Of a DNA stretch of 64,000 nucleotides, positions 21,901-34,700 are shown in pieces. How positions within the stretch are numbered: the first letter of the stretch is position 1; the number at the start of each line of letters is the position of its first letter. The notes under the pieces were generated by a model. The model saw nothing but the letters and a program-made list of their open reading frames with translations, was not told the DNA's origin and did not search any database. The position numbers and the translations under genes are program-made. Source of the DNA: Phanerodontia chrysosporium (Eukaryota; Basidiomycota; Agaricomycetes; Polyporales; Phanerochaetaceae); contig MJGA01000005.1 in the NCBI GenBank assembly GCA_001910725.1, positions 1,798,001-1,862,000 of the forward strand, read 5' to 3'.

Positions 21901-24125
21901 GCGGGTCTCGACTCGCTGGTCAACCGCAAGGACAAGGACTTGGGATCTGACTGGGAAGACATTGGCAGCGACAAGTCTCGCACACCTGTCAGTGCGGTCA
22001 CCCCGCTCTCCGCTCGGCGCTTGGACGAACAGTACCCACACAACTTCCATTGGAACGTACCGAGCAGCAGCAAGGGATACGCAAGGCAGAAGACGCCGTT
22101 CCATCATCGAGGGTTGTCCATACCAACGGTCGTGAGATCCCCGCGCTGCCATCTCCTCCAGAGCCTCCATCATCGACCACGCCGGATCCACAGTCGTCGT
22201 TAGACGAGTTCCCTGATAGGTCCACCTCAGAATCGCTGTCTTCCGATATGTCTTCTCCAGGTTCGCCAGCGCTCGCTGCACATGATCCCACTCGGGCAGC
22301 GGTCATCATGGAACGCCTGGATGAGGCGCTCAGCCGTGGATCAAAGAGTTCTATATGGCCAATCGCTATAGACGACCCTCCGCGCAAACTCGTCTTGTCA
22401 TCGCCAGTGCTTCAGGTCGCGAACTCTAATACAGTCAAGGACCGCTTCCTGTTCCTCTTCACCGATATCCTCGTTATTGCCAAGCCTGTGATCCAGGACC
22501 AGGATGCTCTCCTGGACGCGCCGCGGCCAACTCCATTGGACCGCAAATTCATCGTCAAGAGCGTTGTCTACCTACGCGATCTGAAATTTAGCGCGGATCG
22601 CGAGGATGTGCGCGCAAGAACAGCTCTGACTGCGAGCCATATGCGGTATCAGGTCGTCCGTACGTTTGTACATCAGTTCACGAAGGACCCTGACATGGCG
22701 ATCTCGACACTGTTTGCCAAGTCGAACACGCGGGACGATCCCATTGCGCTCGGGCAGCTATTATTCCGCGCGATCGAGCTCGACCGTGCTCGTCTGGGCG
22801 AGTATCTGGCACGACGGACATCGAAGATCGTTCTCAAGGCATACGTGGACAGCTTTGGGTTTGCGGGTCTGCGGATAGACAAAGCTCTGCGCGTCTTCCT
22901 GCTCTCCATTTGCATTCCATCGAAGTCTGCTCTTGAGTACCTTCTTGATGCATTTGCGAGCCGCTGGTATGAAGCTAATGCGGGGATCGTCGCGTACGAC
23001 AAAGACCTGGCCATCCGCTTAGCGCGCGCGATCGTTCAGCTGAACGAAGTCATGCATGGCGGCATCGCTCAGACGACCGGCATGACTGGGTACCCCAGAC
23101 GGAACGTCCTCGATCGCGACTTCATCGACGCATTCCGTCGGTACGATCCGCGTAGTCTGGTGCCGGACGAATTGCTCCAGAAGATTTACACGTCTATCAG
23201 GCGAGAACGGCTCTCCCAGTCACGGACGTCGTACGAGTCCATCCCAGACTTCACAATCTCCATCAAACGGGCCATTCCACCACGTCTGACGTACCGGATT
23301 CAGTCCGAGCCCATCATCCTGCGCATACCCCAACCCGATCCTCAGCTCAACATACAGCTCTTTGGACAGGACCTCGTGTTTGATCCCCCAGTTCTCAGTT
23401 TCGCGAAGTCGGCCGAAGCGTCCTTTCGTGTCACAGGTACCTCCCTCGGTCCGAAGACCATCATAATGTGGAGGTCGGGCCCGAATGCCCTGGCGTATTC
23501 TGGCCTGCCCCTTAGCAGTCCAGTGATGGTTGAACGGTCGTTCATGCGGAATACCTTCCAAGTCGCCTTCAAGAGCCCTCACGGAGAGAAGCGGAAGTAC
23601 ATGTTCAGTGTCGACGATCCTCTCATCCGCCATCAGTGGGTCGTGTCGCTCAAGCGGCACCTCGACCTCGCTTCGGCACCGCCTCCAGTTGCGGAATCCT
23701 CGTCGAGGGTCAAGAAGGCCATCGAGGCCGTTGCGTTACGGGTCCTCCAAGACACGCTCATCAGTTCAGACGAGTCATCACAATCCAAGCTGTCTCCTTC
23801 TGCTGTCGACCATGCCCTCGCGAGATTGACAGGAAACACCTCACCGTACGGCAACGGCTTTCTCAGCATCAGTCCCTCGAATCTTCATCGCAGAAGCAAG
23901 TCGCGAAGCCAGGTGTATCATCGCCATGGCGCTGGGAGGCACGAACCCGACTTCGGGGACGAGTCTGACAGCCGAGAGGACACCCTTTTGCGGTTAGACT
24001 ACTCGTCATCTCAAAGGCCAGGAGAAAAGTTGTGGACCGCGTCTGACCTCGAAGTTGTTTGCCGTCAGAATAGCTCGATACCTGCTGTGCTGGAATACCT
24101 CCATGTCGATAGCGCTGTCTCATAG
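18982..24125 (+). CDS. Sec7 and PH domain protein (Arf-GEF-like, Syt1-type layout)
   Basis: A protein of about 1,650 residues. The first 1,000 are low-complexity and acidic with Ser/Pro runs (GIGLFRSNSVGAQRMIAMS is a conserved-looking island). A degenerate Sec7 domain lies at about 22,560-23,210 (FTKDPDMAISTLFAKS, LGEYLARRTSKIVLKAYVD, FASRWYEAN), followed by a PH-like segment at about 23,280-23,690 ending HQWVVSLKRHLDLA. Sec7 proteins load GTP on Arf at Golgi or endosomal membranes. Here the catalytic glutamate position appears to be lysine. The frame changes six times, near 19391, 19595, 20432, 21038, 21420 and 22083, each equal to a lost base; one real intron lies at 20571-20630. The gene is probably intact in the organism. 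Confidence 0.75.
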
Positions 24126-25498
24126 TCTCCGTGACCGACGCCTTCTCATGTTCCGTACGTGAGTGCTCTGATGTTGTGTGGCTCTACTCAAACACTGACC
24201 GTTCTCCAGGTGTATCATAATCCCTGTCGGTGCTATCCATGTCCATCCTTGCTTTGTATTCCACTTATGTTCTGCCGTGTTTCATACTGCTGCTGCTGCC
24301 AAGTCACTTGCTTATTTAGATAGGTTATAACCACGGTCACTAATTCTTTCCGATCCTTTTCTCTTTACGTGTCCATGCATTAAACCGCACATTATCCTCC
24401 TGTACTCTACGTCGGCAACAGAGTCGGTGCTGTCATTGTTTAAGCATCTGATACAGTTTTCATACGAATCTCGCACGAAGCAATCACGAATTGCATAGAC
24501 TCTGTTCGTATAACTTGAACTCTCCTTCCTCGCAGCTCGCGTACAGCCTGACGCAGAGAACAACTCCGCTGCCTGTCGTCCAAAACCCAGGTAGTGCAGA
24601 ACACCTCCACCGCCATCCCCATGGCTTGTACAAAATATCTATCTCACATTCAACAAACGGCATATAAGACCTTCGAAAGCTCGCTTATATACTCGTCATG
24701 TATGTGGTCGAGTCTTGGTGCTCTGCCTAGGCGCTTATAGTACCGCAACTTTCGAGTCTCTTGCCACCACATTCGTGGAACAGGTATGATGATTCTTGCA
24801 GACGGGCTGAACCTCTGCAATGTGTCTCCGGGAATTCATGTGGACCCTTGTATGAGGCCCAAAAATTACGTCCATATGGGCTTCGGAGGACAAAAGACGG
24901 TGGGCGATGGCACGCAAAAGTCTTCCATCGGCAGGTCTATAGCATGCACTTGCTTCTGCACCCGTCCTGCCAATGTATTAACGCCACACCCTGTGTAAGG
25001 TAAGTATAGTCAATCTTCACTCAATATATCTCGTGACACTTCTCAATTTATTGGCATGGCGCCTCGAGGCCCCAGCTGACTCTTGCATTTCTTCAGATTC
25101 GGCGAGACGCATACCACTGCACCCAGACTATTGTTCCACAGACAAGCTCTCGCGACCGTCAGAAACGACGTTTCGAATGGCGAGCCTTTGCGCTGACTGT
25201 GGACATAAGGGCGGTGCTTGGAGCTACCATCGCGTATCCAGGACAATGTCACGACTCTCCGATGCTCGCCCTCCCTGAGCCGCGTCGCCACTCAGCGTCT
25301 AGAGAACGATCCGCTTTCTGCTTCGATTCCATCTAGGCCCCTTCTGAGGTACAGACGACACAGGCAGGCTAGCGAGTACAGCTCCTCGTAGGCGGCAATC
25401 AGCACAAGGCCCTGCTGATATCTCGGCTTGCCCACGGCCTTGGAAGAAGTGGGTATCTCTGATACCAGTTGCCAGGAACTCTGCTCGACAGACAATCA
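24126..25498. other. Gene-poor spacer left of the Helitron array
   Basis: About 1.4 kb with short frames on both strands and no recognisable domain, RNA gene or repeat. It separates the Sec7-PH gene from the transposons. Confidence 0.45.
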
Positions 25499-25542
25499 TT
25501 CCGATTCCCCAGGAATCGGCTTCCGATTCCCCAGGAATCGGC
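25499..25542. repeat. Two 22-bp tandem repeats, each an 8-bp-arm hairpin
   Basis: The unit (25499-25520 and 25521-25542) contains CCGATTCC-CCA-GGAATCGG, a perfect 8-bp inverted repeat with a 3-nt loop. The repeats end exactly where similarity between the two Helitron copies begins (25543). A related GGAATCGG occurs 28 bp before the copy 2 start. Confidence 0.85.
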
Positions 25543-26157
25543 TTACAGTTCGTATCAGGACGTCCCTCGCCACGTGGCCATAAGGCTTCGGCGTCTCCGT
25601 GTCTCCACCTCCTTGCGTCCTGCCTTCGCCGCCGCTTTCGCCGTTTCCTCTCCTTCTCTACATGCGTTCCGTCGTGCCTGTCGTGCCGACGTCCCCCGGG
25701 CTGATTTCAGTTCTCAAGGTCGCTCCGTACGTCCGTGCTTGTTTGTCTCCGCCCTCTGCTCACAGCTCTTTCAGAGGCCCTTCTTTCCCGACGTCCCCCC
25801 CTCGCCTCTCCGCCCTCTTGCCTTCATCACCTGTCTCGCATGTTCCTGTAGGCCCGTGGGTCCTCTCTGTGCTTCGCATAGATCTGCCGGCCGGAACGTC
25901 ACCCACACGCAGTACCGTCGTCTATCACCTCCGGTGTCGGGGGCGCATCCATGAACCGCTGCACGTTTTCCTCGCCAGGTGCGTACACATGCCGTTCCAT
26001 CTGTCCTTGCGTTACTAAGGACATTCTCCTTAGCTCGCCACTACTTTCCTGCATAGCCGTTCTCTCTCTTCATGTATCTATGTCGTTGTTCTCGTCGTAA
26101 TTATCATCCTCTACTCACAGTACTCGCCAGTGTGCTGCATCGCTTGTCGAATCCTGA
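25543..26157. other. Left terminal non-coding part of Helitron copy 1
   Basis: Pyrimidine-rich on the plus strand. Frames here (for example 25599-26018) are low-complexity and look like by-products of base composition. I see no gene. Confidence 0.5.
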
Positions 26158-28339
26158 TCACGTACGTTTCGCCCTTTTCTTCCTTTGCTCCTCCGTCACA
26201 TCCACCTCCATCTCCTCTTCGCTTCCCTCTGCATAGCTCACCTCGGTCCTGGTCCTCTTGCTTCGCCGTCCCTCTTCCCTGTATGCTCTGTGTCCGCCTT
26301 CCACTCCTTCCTCCTCCCTCCCTCCTTCCTTCGTTCTCTCATACTTGTTCTGTGAGGCTGTCCCCTCACTTTCCTCCCTTGTGTCCTTAATCTTGTGGTC
26401 CATGTTCTTCTCCCTGCCTTTTTCCTCGGCCTCCCACAACTGGAAAACCTCTGCCAGCTCTTCGTACGCCTTCTGACATTTCGGTACCTTGTTGCGATTT
26501 GCTAATTGACGCTGTTTGTTGACCGGCAGTGGCTTTCTTGGACGTCCTCGTTTCCCCGTATGTTCCTGTGTGCAATAGAACCCGTCAGCTTCGCCATTTT
26601 CTTGCACTCCATGTTCTTACCGTTGGTCGGCGCCCTGGCTTCCCTTTGACATCAGACAGATCTACCTTGTTCAGAACCATCTCCCTGAACGACGCCCGGC
26701 CAAGAGTGGTCTTGTATCCTTCCTGGCGGATGTCCTTCGTCATTAGATACTGCGTTTCCGTGAGCTTCTGCTTCATTCAATCATCTGCACTCTTACCACT
26801 TCATCCACGCAGACATCCCACGCGGCAGGTGGTCTTGCTGCAATTGTCGTGTATGCCGTCGATTTCCCATACTTCAACACCACGACAGGTCTGTACTTCC
26901 ACTGTCGTGTGTTACCAACAGGTAACACCTCGCCCTCGTACACATCTCCTAGTGGTTCAACCGCTGTGAGTCTCCGTTTCCGTACATATTCATTGCATGC
27001 TCACTTATCGTATGTGCAGGGTTGTACAAGCCATTCTTGGCGTATGCCTCGAACAATCTTACGTCCACTTTCGCAGTAGTCTTCCGGTACACCTCGACGT
27101 ATCGCGCTATATAGTGCTCGTCCGAGTTGTAGTGGAAGGCCAGTGGATTGTCTGAGTTGCATTCCGATCCCACGAGCCGTTCGTACTCCTTTGATGTCCA
27201 CTGCGCTGAGTGACGTTGCAACGTCTCCAGGAACCGGTTGAACATGGTATCATCCTCACAGACGATGTGAGCTGGTGTGAGTGGCCATATCATTGCAAGG
27301 TGAAGGACGTCGTTTGCTGTGTGCCGTCCATACCCATTAAACACCGTCCCCAGGTCACATAGTGCATCAACGATGGCAGCGTTTGCCCTTGCCTCGGCGA
27401 CACCCCTCAGCACATTGGCTCGCCATGCGTGGACACCTGCCAATGCCTCTTCGCGCTCGAAAGTCCAGTCTGGCCCGTTTCGCGTCGGATCCCATATCTG
27501 TTCCCAAGCCTTTCGCATATGTAAGCTCAGTAAGTGCTGGCCTATTCTATCAGACGCCTGTACTCACTGCTGAACCTGGCTTTAGGTCATCGGCAGTCCA
27601 AGGACGGGGAAGGGTAACGATGTTCATGGTGATGATGCGATCGAAGTCTGCGGCAACGTACGCAATCTTCTTCTCCATGCACACTATCGCGAATGGGATA
27701 ACAATTGTTCTCTCAGTATCTGCGTCCCGTGAACCCTGATCGTTGTAGCACAGGGGAAGTCTGAATCTCCTCATCTTCTTCGCACGTTGCTTGTCCTTTG
27801 ACGCCCCGTTGCAGTCCTCCTCTGTTATCGCTGCTAGGTCATCAGTTGACATCTTCAACAGATGCCCTTCCAGTCCGAAACATATCACTGCGCAGTGCTG
27901 CTCGATGACCATAACTTGTCAGCGTCTGTTTACAATATATCTGTTCATGCACTTACATGCCCCACCGCAATAGCAAGAGCCTTTCCTCTATTTGCAATCA
28001 AGATTTGGCCTGCCTTGCGTGGTCTGACCAGATACTCGTACGGTTTGCCTTTCGCTCGTTCTAGGTCTGCTTCCGTTGGCTTGATAAAATCAGGGTAGTA
28101 CTCTTCTGGCTCTAGTGCATCCACTTCTGGAGTGTAGCCTTCGTGAATGGTGTTTGTACATGTCGTGTATTTCTTTCCTTTCGTCCCAAGCGCGAATGCC
28201 CGGGGATAAAGCACCAGCCACCCTGGTGAGGTGTCAGTCCTGAAGTCCTTTAATACATGTATCATCTACCTTTTTCTTCTCCTGAGAAGTCCCTCTTACA
28301 CAGTCTATACCATGCCTTCAATATGGGATCTTCTGGCAT
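26158..28339 (-). CDS. Helitron gene A: AT-hook nuclear protein of unknown family (copy 1)
   Basis: A multi-exon gene transcribed away from the Rep-helicase gene. A likely first ATG is at 28339 (MPEDPILKAWYRLCKRDFS); a 47-nt intron joins to GWLVLYPRAFALGTKGKKY. Later exons carry EQHCAVICFGLEGHLLKMS, KAWEQIWDPTRNGPDWTFE, a central globular part (FNRFLETLQRHSAQWTSKEY, DEHYIARYVEVYRKTT), VEPLGDVYEGEVLPVGNTR and GYKTTLGRASFREMVLNKV. The last exon begins EHTGKRGRPRKPLPVNKQR, which holds an AT-hook core (RGRP), and ends in acidic and very basic stretches (EEMEVDVTEEQRKKRAKRT), a likely nuclear signal. TGA is at 26158-26160. Some introns would be only 29-41 nt, and the join at 27945/27912 does not resolve in frame. 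Family unknown. Confidence 0.6.
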
Positions 28340-28509
28340 GTTCTTGAGTGCTGGAAAGTTTGTTCTGTGCACAGAGAGATCACACCAGCGCGTTGCGTGA
28401 CACGAAATCACGAACTGTCACACCGTTACAAACTGTCACTGCTCCCCTCACGTCACACTTTTGCCGCCCACTCCAGAATCCTTAGTTAATTTACGACGTT
28501 TGCAGGCTT

Positions 28510-28530
28510 ATCTGGCCATATAAAGTATTT
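28510..28530 (+). promoter_or_regulatory. TATA-like box upstream of the Rep-helicase gene (copy 1)
   Basis: CCATATAAAG at about 28517-28526 lies some 225 nt upstream of the proposed ATG at 28749, in the spacer between divergent genes. The match is at 52389-52398 in copy 2. Confidence 0.4.
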
Positions 28531-28748
28531 CCTGCACGAGTTTATGCCTTTAAACACCCTTTCCGACATTAATTTACACTTGTCTATTTGGCCGATTCTA
28601 ATCTTTAAATGCTTTTCGTTTGCCGCTCAGCTGCCTGCTCTCTCTCCATCCCCGCACACTCTGCGCCTCTTGCTCACTGTGTACGCAGATGTGCTACCTC
28701 TATCCTCTTGTTCTCCCTCTTATCTCTCTTACTTCCCATCTAGGCATC

Positions 28749-31700
28749 ATGTTTCCGCATGTACTATGCCCTGTAGAACACCAGTTCTATGTCTTCCACT
28801 TTCCTACCCTACTCGGTGAGTAAGCTTGCAGTGTATACTGTTTCTACACCGTCCCTAACTACGTTATTGTCTTGTTCTTTGTGCCCTACACTTCATTCAC
28901 TGTTCATCTCGCACAGTGTTCTGTTGCTGTTCCGCGCATGGCCTAGACGCACTGCTGGTGCATGTCGCACAATTTATTCTCTGTGAGCTCGCTCTTCCTG
29001 ATTTTCATCTTTCCCTCTTGTACTGAACTCTACCCCAGTATACTACCCCTGGAACCATGACCTCGTCTGGCTCCTTCTGTGCTCTGCTACATCGTCAGCC
29101 ACAGTTCTGCTGCGGCTGGCACGTTTGCATCACAGTCGTGTTGTTCGTGTTGTTCGCGTTGTTCGAGATGTGCTTGTTCGAGTTGTTCAAGATCTTTTTA
29201 CCCCTCGTCCTGCTGCGTCTTCACTTCCTCTTCATGACCACTCTTCCATGTCATTTCACCTCCTTGGTGGCGCCAGTAACACGCGCAAATTTAGCATGTT
29301 TCAGGTCTCTTCTCTCCGTCCATATCCTGTGTTGGCAGGAACTTTACAGGACTTGCAGGATGAAGAGTTCGTTGCTTTTGATTCTCTTACATTTGTTGCA
29401 CCTTCAGCCTCTTCCTCTGCCGACCGTGTTGTTACACTCTCTGTGCCTATCCATGTACTCGTTCCTGAACTCAAGATAAACCATCTCAGACTTGTGTCCA
29501 AGGCTCACGAGCTGCGAACTGGCTGTGCCCTCAATAGACAAGCACTAGAGGACGCTTTATTGGCTCACCAGTGTACAAAGTCCTGTCCCTCTTACTCACT
29601 CTTCACGAGGCCTTTGCTTCGTCGTCCTGATCCACCTGTGCTGTCCACAGTTAACAATCCTGATTCTTTATCTATTCCAATCCTGTCTGCTCCGAATCTC
29701 ACGTGCTTTCCTCCTAAGCCTGCAAGCGTTTCTGTGGCTGCTAAACTTGTGAGCGACTTCACGATTCAGTGCTCCGCAGATATGCTATCTGAGTCTGCTT
29801 GCTCTGTTTGTGGGCAGCTCACTCTAAAGCGTTCTCAGGAGGTTGTTCCTTGTGATTCCACGTTGTTCCGCATCCTGGAGATGCCAGGTGTTACGAGAGC
29901 TGTAAGTCATACATCTGCCCATCCCAGTACACTTTCTGGTCCAGTCTTATGCAACGCGGGACTCGCAACCACCACCTCTGGTCAAGTTGCATCTGTGTGC
30001 AGCGTTTGTATGAATGCCTTGAGAAAATATCGTCTCCCGAGGCTCGCCCTTGCTAATGGGCTTTGGTTGGGAGATGTGCCACCCCAGTTGTCTTTGCTCA
30101 ACTTTGCAGAGAAGCTTGTAGTTGCAAGGTACAGGCACAATGTGTGTATAGTACAGGTTGATCGTTCTGGCTACAAGATGAATGGTAATGCTGTTGTATT
30201 CTCTCAGCCTGTGGTTAAATTCATGTCTGTACTACCACCACCTCGTGAAGACATGGAGGAGATTCTCGCTATCATGTTTACAGGTCCATCGAAGCCTACA
30301 ATATCTGACTATAAGCGCACTCCTCTTCTCATCAGAAAAAATATGGTATGGGACGCACTACAATGGTTGAGGCTGAACCATCGAGATTATGCCGACGTAC
30401 AGCTGTCGGAGCGTAATCTGCTCACCTACCCTACTGATTTGCCCCCTGTCGAGCCTTTTCACTTTGCTTCTGATGGGCAACCTGTGATGGAATCCTTGTC
30501 AGTTCACGACAATGGTTCAGAGAGAGGTACCAACTCCGGCATGTGTCCGTTCTCTGTGCATGGCATGACTGGAGACGAGCTGGACACACTTGAAAAGGAT
30601 TCAATAATAATTAGAGCTCTTCGTCACTTACGGAATGGTGGCACCATTCTTGGCTATGGACGCAAAAAGGATCCTGTATCAATTTATGACAACCCTAACT
30701 TATATCCTGGTATGTTTCCCTGGCTTTTCCCCTATGGTTATGGTGGGTTTGAAAACAGTATGATGACCAAGAAGGTCGGGCGACGAGCTCATGCCTCTGC
30801 TCTGCTCATGTATCATGACAGGCGGTTTCAGACTGACGAGTACTTTATCTTTATTGTGTTCAATCAGCTTCAAATATCTGATTGCTCTCGAGGAGGGTAT
30901 GTACTCACACAGCGCAAAAACTTCACTGATGTATCGGAAAAAATCCTAGACATTGATGTTCCAACTCTAGATCGTATTATAGAACGTGGAAAGCAAGACG
31001 GATTTGTGAAACCTGATGGTTCTGACTCTGAGCGCAAGTGCTTTGACCTCCTCACCTATATAGACCATGTTTCTGGTCATGTTTCTGCCTCGCAGGCGCA
31101 GAAGAAGTATCAACGTAACGAGCTGAAATCCATGATATATGAGTATGGTATGCCAGCTCTCTTTGTAACATTTGCTAACGCACCTGCGAAGAGTCCACTT
31201 GTCATGTACCTTTGTGGAGTGCCGATAGATCTTGACAGTTATTGGGAACAGATGCCTGGTTCCGACATAAGGAATAAGCTCATGGCATCTAATCCTGTCG
31301 CGTGCGCTCGTTTCTTCCATCACATGGTGAAGTTATTTATCACCGTAGTCCTTAAATTCGACTCTGATGCAGAAACTGGTCTGTTTGGAAAGACTGAAGC
31401 TTACTATGGTACTGTCGAATCTCAAGGCCGTCTTGCCCTACATCTTCACATGCTCATATGGATCTGTGGAAATTTTTCCGCACAGGAACTTCGAGATAAG
31501 GTGTTGCAGAATGAAGATAGCTTCCGTGAAGAGCTCATAGCCTGGTTAGAGAGCTGCCAAAAGGGTGAATTCTCTACTGGCACATGTCAGCAGGTAGGGG
31601 AACGTCTCAAAACCCAGTATACCTCCACATCTAGTACTGCTTCTGATATTGCGAACTGGGATGCACAGAATAGTGAGGAGTGTGAGCAAGGTAAACTGCA

Positions 31701-34700
31701 TGCAACTCTGAGACTTGCCAAGCCCCCACCTCAGTTGCATACTGAAGCTGAGCGAAGCCTATGGTACATGGAAATGTTAGAAGAAGCAGATGAGATTGTA
31801 TATCGTTCTAACCTTCACACAAAGCGACACGATCGAGGTTGTAGACGAACAGATGGACAATGTAGAGCACGGTTTCCGCGTGACCTGCATCCATACACGT
31901 CTTTTGACGAAGTGTCTGGGGCTGTTATACTAAAGAAGCATGAGCCATGGATAAACACCTACAATCCAGTTTTGTCCTACCTCATGCGTTGCAATACAGA
32001 TGTAACTTGTTTGCTATCTGGCACTATGGTTAAAGCGATTGTGGCCTATGTGACAGACTACATTACCAAAATGTCTTTGAAGACGCACACCATCTTTGAG
32101 GTAGTGCGCTTAGTTCTTCAGCGTGAGGACAAAGCTATAGAAGTTGCACATCAAGCGGGATCAACGAGGGCACCTATGACTGCCCGTGGTCTAATATCCC
32201 GTGTTGTGAACAGTCTGACTGCAAAGCAGGAGATAGGAGGACCAATGGTCGCACATTACCTGCTAGGTAATCCTGATCATTATACAAATCGAGAGTTTAA
32301 GGTCTTCTTCTGGAAGCCATATGTATCAGAGGTTGAGGAGGCTTGGCAAGCTGAAGTAAACACACATCCAACTACGAGTTCAAATCCTACATGTACATCT
32401 CAGCAATCTGATCGCTACATAGAGAAAGTTGTACTTACCAGACAGCGCAGCGGTATAACAGCCAAACGGAAGATTGATGACTACATATACAGGCCGAATG
32501 AGCTAAGTCTTATGTCTCTGGAGGAGTACCTACGTTCCACCACTGTACGTCGTGCCCCTCGTACTAGCAAACAAGAAAGACGTACAGCCATTACTGATGA
32601 CTCTGAATATGATGCTGTACCTGATACCACTCATGACATGTCAGATGTGGATGATCTCGATACAGAAGAGTCTACTTACTACCGTTTCCGTGATGGACAT
32701 CCGCAGGCTGATACACATGTTGTACAGAGACTTGCTCCTGTACGGTACCCTGTTCTTAACTATGTTGGCGGTATATTACCCAGGAAAGATCGTGGAGATT
32801 CTGAGGAGTACTATCGCACTATGCTCACTTTGTTCAGTCCCAATGGGTGGAGATCAGGCACTGATCTTAAATCTGTGGGCGAGACTTGGGCACAAGCCTT
32901 TGAACGAACAATGTTCAATGAGCGACATTCTAAAGTTATGAAAAATATGAACTTGCTGTATGAATGTAAGGATGCAGCCCATGAGTTTGCGCGTGGACAA
33001 GCTACTTCATCTCGCGGCTCTGACATGCTTGAATCTTTGGTCGGTGCTGAAGCGGCGAAGTGCTTAAAGGAAGATATTCTCGCAGGAAATACAACAGAGG
33101 AGCTTACAGAAGAAGATGTTTTACTGATGCTAGAGGCTGATTCTTCTGCTGAGTGCAGCAAAACTTTAGCACAACAGCTGGAAATGGAGCGTTATCGTAC
33201 CGAACTTCAGTCTATGGACGCAGATGGCAGAACTTTGTTTGGTGTTGAAAGTGTAGCACATCCAGTTCCTGTTCCGTTTCAAAGTACCTATGACGGTGAG
33301 TATTGGAGAGAGCATTTAAAACGCAGCAGAGATATTGTTCTACAAGAGAACAGAGATAAGCTAGCTGGTGTGTCAGCGACATCTTGCTCATCTCAGTCTA
33401 ATAGACCGTCTGTGAAGAAGCGTACACAAACTGTTAACAGTAAGACGTACGCTGAAGATACCGTTCGAGAACTTGCATTAGACGAACTACAAGATCGCAC
33501 TGAGCAAAGCTGCGCAGTGACTGCTTCTTTGAGTACGGTATCCGACATGAATAATGATGCCCTGCGCTTGCTAGCATCTAGTGACCCACAGTTTCTAATC
33601 AACACCGTCAGCACCAAGTTCACGTTGAATGACGAGCAAAAACGTGCATTCCGCATTGCAGCCATGCATGCAGCAGATGAAAACTCAAAGCCACTGAGAA
33701 TGATTCTTGCTGGCCATGCTGGTACGGGGAAATCTCAGGTTATCAAGGCATTACTGTATTTCTTTGAGAAGCGACGTGAATCTCACCGTATACTTGTAGT
33801 TGCCCCCACTGGAAGTGCTGCTGCTAACGTAGGTGGCTCAACGTATCATTCTGTTTTAGGCATTAATGGTCGCAGTTTAAAGGCAAGCAAAAGCACACTC
33901 ACCGGTGTATACAATCGAACTAAGGACGTTAAGGTTATCATCTTGGACGAGTTCTCGATGTTAGGCTGCACCGATAACTACACCATCTGTGAAAGACTCA
34001 GTGTAGCATTCAACCTTCCCCTCGATGCGTACGCAGGCAAGCACATCATCATGGCAGGAGACTTTGCGCAGCTTCCACCTCCTGGTAAAGGTAAGTATGC
34101 CTTGTACTCAAGTAAGATTGGCTTACGCACCTCAGCAGGCAAGTTATCCACACAGAAGGCAAGCATCGGCAGAGCGCTGTGGCACTCGTTTACAACTGTA
34201 GTGATCTTGCGCGTAAGCATGAGACAGCGAGGGGAGTCAGCAGAAGATATAAAATTTCGTACTGCACTGTCCAATATGAGATACGCCGCTTGTACACCTG
34301 AAGATGTGCAGCTTCTAAAGAGTAGGGTTGTCGGGAACAGCCCGATGGCTGCTCATATTGGAGATCCTAGATTTCGAAACATCTCGATTATTACGGCATT
34401 TAATCGACACAGAGACGTCATCAATGAGGTATCATGTGTGCGATTTGCAGCAGAAACTGGAGCAGAACTACATACCTTTCTCTCGCACGATCAGTGGGCT
34501 GATAATAAACAACATGACTCTCTCCGTGACGAGCTGCGGTCGCTTCGTACAACATTGGATCCTAAACGAACCAGTAACTCTGTTACCGCAAGCTTTCAGA
34601 GATTGTTATGGGACTTACCGCCGAAGGATGCTTCACATACTGCTGGTAAACTAACTCTCTGCATGCATATGCCGGTTCTGTTAAAAACCAACGAGGCGAC

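Noticed and set aside
25599..26018. Plus-strand frame of 139 codons at the Helitron left end
   Set aside because: Low-complexity Ser/Pro/Leu translation typical of pyrimidine-rich DNA, no domain, and the matching copy 2 frame changes because of one extra C.
26130..26969. Plus-strand frames opposite gene A
   Set aside because: They are shadows of the purine-rich minus-strand exons, which carry the AT-hook and well-phased splice joins.
27695..27707. Resemblance to part of the lac operator (GGATAACAATT)
   Set aside because: It lies inside a coding exon of Helitron gene A, appears in both copies and is only a partial match; chance in a eukaryotic sequence, with no sign of vector DNA around it.
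29057..29479. Plus-strand 140-codon frame at the start of the Rep-helicase gene
   Set aside because: Hydrophobic, Leu/Cys-rich translation overlapping the real frame; the Rep-helicase frame continues through this region in phase with two upstream exons.
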